Of a DNA stretch of 26,696 nucleotides, positions 18,950 to 26,696 are shown piece after piece. The position numbers and the translations under genes are program-made. Positions within the stretch are counted from its first letter, which is position 1, and each line of letters opens with the position of its first letter. The notes below the pieces were generated by a model that saw only the letters and a program-made list of their open reading frames with translations, did not search any database and had not been told where the DNA came from. Source of the stretch: Seminavis robusta (lineage: Eukaryota > Bacillariophyta > Bacillariophyceae > Naviculales > Naviculaceae); NCBI GenBank assembly GCA_903772945.1, contig CAICTM010001570.1, positions 1-26,696 of the forward strand, given 5' to 3'.

Positions 18950-19690
18950 GTAACGGAGTGTAGCCAGTAAAGCGGAACCTGAGTGTGTTTGGTACTGTTG
19001 CCCTGTCAGATGATGTAACTCTACGGTAACTGGCTACAATGGCTGATTGACAATATTCGTTTTGTGCATGTATTCGCATAAGGACCAATGCGAGTACCGG
19101 TAACCGTAGCGACAAAGCCGAACTTTCGGTACTGCCACTGTCGTGATGTAGCTATACCACAGCCAGCTACAATGGCTGGATCATAATGTTCGGTTGTGCA
19201 GTATTTTAGTCATAAGGATCCAATGCAAGTACCCGCAACGGAGTGTAGCCAGCAAAGCGACTGAGTGTGTTCGTACTGTTGACATTCGCCGATGTAACTG
19301 TACGTAGCCGGCTACAATGGCTGGATTAACATATTCGGTTTTGTGCATCTATTCATCATAAGGCTCCAATGCGAGGTAACAACCGAGTGCAGCGAGCAAG
19401 CAAACCTGAGTGTGTTCGGTATTGTTGCCACTGTCACCGATCGATGAACTCTACGGTAGCTAGCTACGATGGCTGGATTGACAATGTTCGGTTGTGCATG
19501 TATTCGTCATAATGATCCCATGCAAGGTACTGGTAAAGGAGTGTAGCCATTAAAGCGGAACATGAGTGTGTTCGGTACTGTTGCCACTGTCACGGATCGA
19601 TATAACTCTCTGCCTACGGTACCGTAGCTGGCTACAATGGCTGGATTGCATGTATTCGTCATATTGATCCAAGTAGCGAGCAAACTGAGG
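18950..19690. repeat. Tandem satellite, about 150-bp unit, about 5 copies
   Basis: Units begin near 18952, 19102, 19237, 19378 and 19534 (135-160 bp each). Landmarks in order are AACGGAGTGTAGCCAG, CTGAGTGTGTTCGGTACTG, TTGCCACTGTCA, GATGTAACTCTACGGTA, GGCTACAATGGCTGGATT, TTCGGTTGTGCATG and CATAAGGATCCAATGC. Copies are diverged by substitutions and small indels, so the array is not young. Confidence 0.85.
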
Positions 19691-19716
19691 AAACAGGAGA
19701 GGAATGCTGAAAAAAA

Positions 19717-20215
19717 GTCAAATTCCGTCTCCTGAGATGGCGCTCCTATTGGTTTCCCCTTCAGTGCACTCTGGAATTGATTTGCCAGCGTTTACTGTGT
19801 AAATTAGAGTAGCGGCAAGTCAGTTGCAGAATCAACGGTCATGTGTATTGTTAAGTAACAAGTTTCCTTTCGAAAGATTTAGATTGATTCATGGATAAAA
19901 GAACCGCTGAAGTTACTAAGGTTAAGGATAAGCTGATTGCCTGCACCTGTACTGGTACGGTACTTGTACTGTTCAAGTCCATCATTGAAGGTGCAGAACT
20001 GACTTCTCTCCTTCATTGAATTTCTATGGCAAACAGGAGAGAAATCCAAGCTTGGCCCACAAGAGTGGTGTTAGATTGATCGAACGACTGGTACGGTACA
20101 AGGTAAGCCTCTATTATAAAGAGTGTTATTGAAGGTGCAGATTCGAAAGCCATCCCTCATTCAATTTCTATGGTATTCAGGAGAGAATTCCAAGCTTGGC
20201 CGTCAACAGGTGAGT
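19717..20215. repeat. Direct duplication, copy 2
   Basis: Second copy of 18436-18925, about 1.28 kb downstream, separated by the satellite. Both copies carry the sequence TTCAAGTCCATCATTGAAGG ahead of the modules. Confidence 0.8.
20137..20214 (+). repeat. Exon-like module (best-preserved copy)
   Basis: The module runs from GGTGCAG through ATTCGAAAGCCATCCCTCAT, a CAATTTCTATGG core and GGAGAGAATTCCAAGCTTGG to CAACAGGTGAGT. It is bounded by an acceptor-like GTGCAG and a strong donor-like CAG|GTGAGT. Other copies are at 18719-18790, 18843-18924, 19990-20061, 20293-20380 and, more diverged, 5972-6066. Translated it gives IRKPSLIQFLW-type peptides, but no consistent gene is seen around it. Confidence 0.65.
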
Positions 20216-20292
20216 TTGCATTTAATTTTTCGAATCGGTCGCACCTCTATTATCTCTGTAATCCAAGCCTCACTCAACCCGGCCTTCTCCGG

Positions 20293-20660
20293 TGCAGAAG
20301 CGAAAGCCATCCCTCATTAAATTCTATGGACCATGGGATGACAGTCAATTCTCGGCCCATGACGGCCAAGTTGGAGAACAAGGGTACGTCACCAGTTTTC
20401 TTCAGTTGAGCACAGAAAGCAAAACACATATCTATTTGTTGTTTTCTCTGCTGCACTGCTGATGGCCGATGAATTACCATTGTGGACGGTCGATCGCGAC
20501 AGATAACAAGAGAGGAAGATGCTGCTACCGATCGATTGCTACTATGGAGGACGCTCTGTTAACTCCAGCCCTACCAACAGCATGAACGGAGGATCGTCGT
20601 CGAGTCATTGAAAGGCAACTGTCAACCGGAGGAGGCGACAACACACGTACACGCGAGTGG
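20293..20660 (+). repeat. Dispersed repeat, copy related to 5972-6440
   Basis: Shares CGGCCCATGAC, AGTTGGAGAACAAGGGTA, ATCTATTTGTTGTTTTCTC, TCCAGCCCTA and GTCGAGTCATTGAA in the same order and orientation as the copy 14 kb to the left. Most differences are point changes. Confidence 0.75.
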
Positions 20661-21059
20661 ATCCTACTACTGGATTCATCTCTTCAGTGATATTTACTAG
20701 TGTTTCGGTGATGATTCCTGTGTCGGCACCCATATTCCTGTATGCACAAGTCAGTTTCGAGGATTTGGCCAAGTCGACGACGACTTCGTAGTTTCGTACG
20801 ATAAGAGTAACTAGACTAGTAAGATAATAGAACGCCGATTACCAACCAAATAGACCATTCCTTTCATTAGATATAGACACCTTATAGATCAATAGCAGAG
20901 CTAGGACCAGGTTTGTTTCACCCTTGGATGTCAATCGACAAGCTTTCCTCATGGATCTGTATGGGTGGTTATGGATCTGTATCGTAGGGTCGACCTTCAG
21001 CTTTAATTGATAAGGTACCTTATAGATTCATATCCTACCTTCAGATGCGCTTCTTAGAT
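20661..21059. other. Intergenic, no gene seen
   Basis: Only a short duplicated ATGGATCTGTAT (about 20951-20981) and ACCTTATAGAT words stand out. No coding frame or RNA gene is supported. Confidence 0.45.
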
Positions 21060-21173
21060 GTACTGTTGCCACTGTTACCGATTGATGTAACTCTACGGTA
21101 GCGAGCTACAATGGCTGGATTGACAATATTCGGTTGTGCGTGTATTCGTCACATAAGGATCCAATGCGAGGTA
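21060..21173. repeat. Orphan partial satellite unit
   Basis: From GTACTGTTGCCACTGT through ACTCTACGGTAGC, GCTACAATGGCTGGATTGAC and TTCGGTTGTGC to GGATCCAATGCGAGGTA, this is about three quarters of one unit of the 18950-19690 satellite, 1.4 kb away from the array. Confidence 0.8.
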
Positions 21174-21401
21174 GGGGGTTAAATTACTCATTTAGCTTAA
21201 CAAGCTATTGGCCATGGAGTGACTTTATTGACGCGGGCAAGTGGTGGGGGAGATCCCCACCTAGCTGAGTCGTCATCTACTTGTTTGCCCAATCAACATA
21301 ACCTCATCCACTGGCCCAACGTGGAGCCAGCACCAAGTAGACAGATGCCCTGGGTAGGGGGGTGAGCACATTGATAGGGAACCTGCAGCGCAAAACCTGG
21401 G

Positions 21402-21974
21402 TTACAGGGGCTTACACAGGATTTTGTCGGTATTGAAACCATTGTCACCAAAGGGGCTGTGAGGACCAGATAGATTGCCAGACCAAAGAGTGCTCGCCAG
21501 TAAGTGTGTCTGGGTGATCAGGTCCCAAGCTGTGGCAAGTGCCTTGGCATGCAAGGTAAGATGCCAGCAGAGCCCGTAGGAGGTGGTACTCCTCAGGCTG
21601 GACCAGAGCAGGGTGTAACCCATCCAATGCACAAAAATTGTTAGATAGAGGCCAACAAGCAGGCAGAAGATGGGGTCAAATGACACACTGGCAGTCTGTG
21701 GTTCCCAGGAGGGAGGCACAGTGGCTGCTGGAGTGTTGTGGACTGTTCGAGGGGTTGTTGAGTCAATAGAAGGAGGATAAGGGGGCACTGGGAGTGGGCT
21801 GGTGCCAGGGGCAGGAGGGGAGATCCTGTTGGTGTTGGGGTGTTGTTGTAGAAGTTGGAATGTAGCATGGTTGATGGTGTGTTGTAGGATGGAGGCGTGC
21901 CTCTGTTCAAGGGTGAGAACAAAGGCATCCTCCCTGATAGGGTAGGGTGTGATTCGGAAGGGTGTGATCCTCAA
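21402..21974 (-). CDS. Unrecognised Pro/Thr/Ser/His-rich reading frame, possibly transposon-derived
   Basis: The 190-codon frame has a low-complexity Pro/Thr/Ser/Asn-rich first half and then a hydrophobic helix, FDPIFCLLVGLYLTIFVHWM, followed by a Leu/Trp/His-rich tail. Upstream on the same strand, 22213-21989 continues the same Pro/Thr/His-rich composition in another frame. No known domain is visible and there is no supported start. The sequence around it looks like mobile-element DNA, so this may be a decayed gag-like or other element protein, or a chance frame in skewed DNA. Confidence 0.25.
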   Translation of the reverse strand: MRITPFRITPYPIREDAFVLTLEQRHASILQHTINHATFQLLQQHPNTNRISPPAPGTSPLPVPPYPPSIDSTTPRTVHNTPAATVPPSWEPQTASVSFDPIFCLLVGLYLTIFVHWMGYTLLWSSLRSTTSYGLCWHLTLHAKALATAWDLITQTHLLASTLWSGNLSGPHSPFGDNGFNTDKILCKPL

Positions 21975-22386
21975 GATGGCTGCATGCTCTAGGAGCTGTT
22001 GGCTGATGGGGTGGGGTGTTGTGTAGTCTGCGGAGGAAGGTGGATGTGGTTGGTTGGGTGAAGGTTGGGAGTGGGGGAATGTCTGGAAGGACCTTTGGTT
22101 TGAGTGAAGTTGTGGGTAGAAATGGGGAAGTAATGGTGGGTGGTAGGTGGATTGGTGGGAGAGTTGTGTATCCTGGGGTGTTGACTGTAGTGTCGTGGCT
22201 TCAACTCAAGCAATGGAAGTTGCTTGTGAGGTGGCGAGAGGATTGATGTAGGGGGGTTTATTCAAGGGCAAATGCACTGAGGCACTGGTTATCAAGGTTT
22301 ATATCAAGATGTTGGGTTGTTGTTGCCATTGGATCAAAGGCTGTGGCTAAGTCTGATGCAGGTATACTACTACCTGCAGGAGAAGA

Positions 22387-22399
22387 TGGTATCAGAGCC
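22387..22399 (+). other. Initiator-tRNA-type primer-binding-site motif
   Basis: TGGTATCAGAGCC is the textbook primer-binding sequence of many Copia-type LTR retrotransposons, complementary to the 3' end of initiator Met-tRNA. Eight bases before it lies CTGCA, a possible LTR end. No second LTR or polymerase frame is seen downstream, so it could be chance or a relic. Confidence 0.35.
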
Positions 22400-24007
22400 C
22401 AAGGCTGTTAGGGATTCTTTCAGGGAGAACTGGATAAGTCACGCTATAGCCAGTAGAGGCAGTGGGGGGGGGGTCAAGGGGTGTTGTTGGTTGATGGGGC
22501 TTTGTTACTGGATGACACTGTGTTGTTTCAAAGGCTGGTACTCAAACTGTTGTAGGGATGCAAAATGAAACAGAGAGTCAAGACAAGATATGGAGAGGGT
22601 ATCGATTCGAGAGTGGCAACTCGGGGGAAAGTCACATGAGAGTCAACTCAATTCAATCAGGAGAGAGGGAAAGAGTCAGTTATGTAATAATAACTATGCC
22701 ACACCACGCTGAAGTTCTGACTGGGGCTCAAACCTTTGGAGCACCACACTCAGTAGGAGAGGCAGATAGGGGCATAGAGGTGGCTGTTTCAATAAGGGGG
22801 TGTTGTACAATCTAGCCAAACACGTTAGAGGGGCAACTTTTGTAATTGGTTCTTGTGGGGGTGAGATCCTATGGAGAGGAGATGGATATCCCAGGGAGAG
22901 GATGTAAACTTGGAAAACGCCAAGCCTGGTTGATATGTCCAAGGAGGGAAACTATGCTCAGTAACTCTGACGAAAAAGCTGAGGCAGTATCAAACTTGTA
23001 ACCAACTCAAGTCCTTTCAGGAATCTGTTGTTGTTTGTTTGTTCCTATTGGGGAGGAGTTAGATATTAATGGAGGAGTGGTAACAGTGGGTGTCCTGATT
23101 AACTTTTATGGAGCGAGAGCTCTGGACACCGTCAGAGATAGCTCCAACAGCTATGCTGGCCTACAGCTCAAGCACCCGCAGCTGGCTTATCTCCAGCAAA
23201 GCAGCAAAAAAGGATTGTCCTTTCTACCATAGTTTAGAAAATAGTACGAAAGATTGAGACCTATCCTGATTAGCTTGTAGGCCCTTTGATACCGCAGCAG
23301 TTGATACGTATCGGTTGGAGGCCGGGCAGAGGCAGTAGGAGGTAGCAGATAGTACTGTTACCAGACTGCCACTGAACGAATGAATAACGAAGGCCCCCAG
23401 CTCCTGAGGAGAGCTGGACCAAAAGGCCCAGCAGAGAGCTCTGGTGGCCCTCCTGTCTGACTGACCAGGGCCAAGTCCTTGGTTTTGTGCCTACGGGAGG
23501 TGTTGGAACACTCCTGAGGCACGACAAGGCTCCCTGAACTGCCTGACTACCGCTGTACCTGAGGAAGGTTTCAGCGAGACCCCGGCAGTCCACTACTTGA
23601 GATTAATTGGAACTGATCCTTATAGAAACTTATTGGATTAGCAGTCAGCATAGAATTCAAGCAGTTTTAAGGGAAGGAGAGACCTACTTGACGAGAAAAG
23701 GATCTCTTCGAAATACAACATTCAGTGCTACAGCTACAGTTGGATTCATTTAATTTCATTGGCATTTTGAGGGGGTTTCAAGGCCAATTTTGAAGCCATA
23801 AGTCAACAACCTCCTGATCGATTTGATACTTCCAACTTTCACCACAGTGACAGGAACATTTGACTTGACCATACACCAATCCTACAAGGCCAACAACATA
23901 GCTCATTGCCTTTCAGAAAAGGAACTACCATTCGACAAGCCTCATCAACGACGCCAATAAAAGAGACTAGCATTGCGGTAGCTAGCTAGCTACCAGACTC
24001 CAATAGA
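22400..24007. other. Transposon-like sequence without recognisable gene
   Basis: Only short frames with poor composition occur on either strand. The stretch is G-rich on the plus strand up to about 22560 and unremarkable after that. Small inverted pieces (AGCTCCTGAGGAGAGCT near 23400) are present. No tRNA, rRNA or conserved enzyme motif was found. Confidence 0.4.
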
Positions 24008-24794
24008 TGTGGGCCCCCCCCCCAGCAAAAAACCGGGGAAAACAACAGACAGAGGGCAAAAAACCAACCGATTCACTCGAAAGAAGTCACCGTTCCCGTT
24101 CTTTCTTCAGGAGTGCACGCGAGACTTATTGTTTTCGCACCAATCTTGGCCATCGAACAAGTCTTTTACATCTCAAGGAATTTGGCTGTTTATTGCGCGC
24201 AACCACCGCTTATCTCTCTGTGTACGGGCTTATTGCTTCCAGCGAGTCACGGAGCAGATTTGGATTTATTCGGCGTTTTCGAGGCTTATCTCCTCGTACC
24301 GCCCGTGCAGTCTTCGAGTGTCACCAGTTTCCGCCGTGTATTGTTTCTGTGATCCACGGAACGTTGAAGAAGCGCTCGCGGAACGTTGAAAAAGCTCTCA
24401 CGGAAGCCGATCAGCCAATCAAAACGTCCGTGCAATTTCGGTACTTATCTGACGTGCACTGAGTCAGCGAGTGGAATATCACAGAGTTCTTTTGCGATCC
24501 TGGATCTCGAAGACTTATACGTGCAACGTTCCCCGATCCGAAAGCAGGCTCAGCCTCGGTAACCTGTTTGCGCTCACAATTTAAGGTGTTTACACCGTCG
24601 AGTCATTGAAATTCGCTCCGGATCACGATCACGATCCTCCTCTATACGGAGCACCGATTTGAGTAACTCGGAGAGGCTCGAGACCACCAAACGACCGTTT
24701 CGAAAGCCTGAGAGTGGTACCAGTGAATCCGCCATCCCTTTTTAGTCAGTAGTATCTCACCTTCGAACTGGCAATCCTTGTGCGGGGAGATTCA
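24008..24794 (+). promoter_or_regulatory. CpG-rich putative LTR or promoter region
   Basis: CpG becomes frequent here compared with the flanking several kilobases, and all three plus-strand frames stay open for about 240-450 bp around 24100-24450 although none has a recognisable product. TGACGT (24450-24455) and TGAGTCA (24460-24466) lie close together, both typical bZIP binding sites. The segment can be framed as TG (24008) to CA (24794), followed by TTGGCCC and then a gag-like frame, which suits the 5' LTR of a retrotransposon. No second copy is in the window, so this stays a proposal. Confidence 0.28.
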
Positions 24795-25085
24795 TTGGCC
24801 CAAATAGTTGCCTGGCTCCTCAGTGGCAAGTTACCAACAAACAAGGCAGTTTGCAGCACCACAGCAATTCAGGAAGCAGGTTCCAGCCCTTGTACCTGGT
24901 CCACCTTATTCCAACAGACATAGATTGAATTTCCAAGACACCTACCAAGGTCCCAGGAAGTCCCCTTTGTGGTTTCCAAAGTACAGTTGAGTCAGCCTTA
25001 TTGCACTGCAACAAGAGCTGAGATCCAGTGTTGCCAACCAAGTACAGCCTAACACCTCTTCCTGTGACAGACAACAAGAGGCACC

Positions 25086-25835
25086 ATGTCTTTCTACGGT
25101 GTCATCAGCGATGTGAGTGACCCTTATGCCCCTGGCTACTCCGACCGTGGCTGGCACTACGTCTACTCTGGTCCCCACCAAGTCCAAGGTAGCTACACCT
25201 CTGCCCGCCCCACACACCACGATGGAGCTGGCAACAGCAACCTAGCCTACCGCCACCGGCATCGGGACACACAGCCACAAGTGCCACCACCAGATGACTA
25301 CAAATCCGTCTTTGACATTCTTGAGAGGAGGCCGGCACCAATGGCCTATGGTAGGACCAATCACCAGCTGGGTGATGGGGAGATTTCAGAGCTGTCGCTC
25401 GACAGCTCCAGTTGTCACCCAGATCTCATTTATACGCCAGCCATGGAAGACGTGCTGGTCCGCTTTCAACAGCAACCGGTCACCGTTGCCCGGCAACTCG
25501 ACCTCATGAGAGCTGACCACGAAACCTTCAAGCGAAAGATGGAAGCTCAGTTCATCGCGTTGAAGGACCAACTGACAACTCAACTGGAAGCCTTGGTCAT
25601 GGTAGCTGCTAGGCCACCTGTCACAGCACCTACACCTGCTTTGACACCACCAGTTCATGGGGAGACCAATGCCACTCCACTGTCAACCATGGGCAGTGCT
25701 GATGGCGTCCACAAACCGACTGGTGACAGCGCTATGGGTACCCCCAACGGGTCCACAGCCCAAAGAAGCTGCAGCGCCACAGGGCTACACGTTCCAAGCA
25801 AGATGCGGAATTGCCATCAAGCAACGATTGACTGA
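25086..25835 (+). CDS. Gag-like protein of a putative retroelement, 249 aa
   Basis: The ATG at 25086 is preceded by GGCACC. The product starts MSFYGVISDVSDPYAPGYSD, is rich in Tyr, His, Pro and Gly in the first 90 residues, then has a probable coiled coil at about 120-175 (VARQLDLMRADHETFKRKME and onward), followed by a Pro/Thr/Ala-rich tail. There is no zinc knuckle or enzyme motif. After the stop, a second frame (from about 25876) carries on a similar Pro/Thr/Ser-rich character to the right edge with one internal TAA at 26296-26298. This suggests a longer protein broken by a frameshift and a stop. The gag reading is inference from order (LTR-like region, leader, coiled-coil protein); a host gene is possible. 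Confidence 0.35.
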   Translation: MSFYGVISDVSDPYAPGYSDRGWHYVYSGPHQVQGSYTSARPTHHDGAGNSNLAYRHRHRDTQPQVPPPDDYKSVFDILERRPAPMAYGRTNHQLGDGEISELSLDSSSCHPDLIYTPAMEDVLVRFQQQPVTVARQLDLMRADHETFKRKMEAQFIALKDQLTTQLEALVMVAARPPVTAPTPALTPPVHGETNATPLSTMGSADGVHKPTGDSAMGTPNGSTAQRSCSATGLHVPSKMRNCHQATID

Positions 25836-25875
25836 TGCTCTCTTGGCCACCAACCAGATCTGCCCACCAAGGTAG

Positions 25876-26696
25876 CCACGGCTCCATCTCCCAAGCTAGC
25901 TTGTGGGAAGTTGCCTGTCCACATGACCCCTGCGTGTCCCAGATACGAGCCACCAGCTGCCAAATGCCACACCCTTGAATTCCCTCGCTGGTGCCCATCC
26001 ATCGTTGGATGTTGGGGAGATTATCGAGCTCGCCAGCCCTAGTAGTCATCCAACCTCTGGGGGGATCATGATGGCAAAACCTTCAGCCAGTAAGCAACCA
26101 GCTTCCAGAGCTGGCGCCAAAAACATTCCTGTTGCACAACCAAATAGACCAAGTGTGGCTACCACTCAGTCAGCTCTAAAACCAAGAGCACAAGAGCAGA
26201 CCCACACAGTGGTGACTCCCAAGCAACCTGCTCCAGGGCACAGAGCACACAAGGGTCCCACCACAACCAACATTGGCAGGAGACCTAGTGGTCCATAACC
26301 TATAGTGAGGCCCAAGGTTCCCAGACTGGTTCCAACGGAACCACCAACCTTTGGCACAGCCAGTGCCACAAAACTTGTGCCCAATGAGGTAACACTGTCT
26401 TCGGATACTAGGCCCCGTCAATACCAGTTCGCATTCGACAAGAAGGACCATACAGCAGAAACTCTGTGCTCTTGGTGGCATTCATGGGGAGCAACCACAG
26501 CAAGCACCTTTGACCAAGACAGCTCTGGTGTCTCCTACCCAGGAACTGACTACCATGGTATCTCCTTCCCAGAAGCTGTCTGCCACGATGCTTTCTACCC
26601 CGAAGCTAGCTCCCATGGCAACAGTGCTTGGCAATGGGCCAACCCCGGTGACGCCGTTGGATATTCCTTAGGGCGATTGATTCATGTTCATGATCG
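25876..26696 (+). pseudogene. Decayed continuation of the gag-like frame, cut by window edge
   Basis: This frame is open apart from TAA at 26296-26298. Before it lie ASPSSHPTSGGIMMAKPSAS and a Lys/Pro/Thr/Gln-rich stretch; after it PIVRPKVPRLVPTEPPTFGT and VTLSSDTRPRQYQFAFDKKD. Near 26510-26620 another frame gives an approximate 11-residue repeat (SPTQELTTMV, SPSQKLSATM, STPKLAPMAT), a further sign of frame loss. The sequence leaves the window still open. Confidence 0.33.

Noticed and set aside
23270..23593. 107-codon minus-strand frame
   Set aside because: Composition is uninformative, there is no recognisable motif, and the surrounding DNA looks like transposon remains.
24007..24462. 151-codon plus-strand frame
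   Set aside because: Two other plus-strand frames are also open here, which indicates composition rather than coding; no domain is visible.

Overview
The window looks like nuclear DNA of a diatom, most likely a pennate one. The evidence is two spliced signalling genes with short GT-AG introns (66-155 bp), one of them a membrane class III nucleotide cyclase fused to a cyclic-nucleotide phosphodiesterase (an architecture known from diatoms), plus stramenopile-type transposon relics. Species cannot be fixed from the sequence alone.

Layout. 1-2378 (minus): decayed DDE transposase gene, broken by several frameshifts and a G/C homopolymer tract and running off the left edge. 2753-3136 (minus): relic of the C-terminal region of a reverse-transcriptase protein. 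3513-5179: complete 1,667-bp non-autonomous DNA transposon with 35-bp terminal inverted repeats, a 7-bp target duplication and a core made of a GGTGCAAACGATCGA minisatellite. It interrupts an unidentified reading frame that resumes at 5180-5800. 5749-6787: dispersed repeats bracketed by clusters of the palindrome ATTCTATAGAAT.

7517-10187 (minus): two-exon EF-hand NADPH oxidase of 857 aa. 10874-16979 (minus): receptor-like guanylyl/adenylyl cyclase-phosphodiesterase of 1,242 aa in 27 exons, all joined in phase, including microexons of 5, 9, 12, 13 and 16 nt. The two genes are co-oriented, the oxidase lying downstream. Together they suggest a Ca2+, cyclic nucleotide and superoxide signalling neighbourhood, but nothing in the sequence proves functional coupling.

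16980-18430: intergenic sequence. 18436-21173: a repeat field with a direct duplication of about 0.5 kb, a satellite of about 150 bp, and an exon-like module that also occurs near 5970. 21174-26696: transposon-like sequence without a recognisable enzyme domain, including a P/T/S/H-rich minus-strand frame, an initiator-tRNA-type primer-binding motif, a CpG-rich putative LTR or promoter with bZIP-type sites, and a decayed gag-like frame that runs to the right edge.

The two spliced genes are well supported. The transposon and the two protein relics near the left end are good calls. The right-hand 5 kb is the least certain part.
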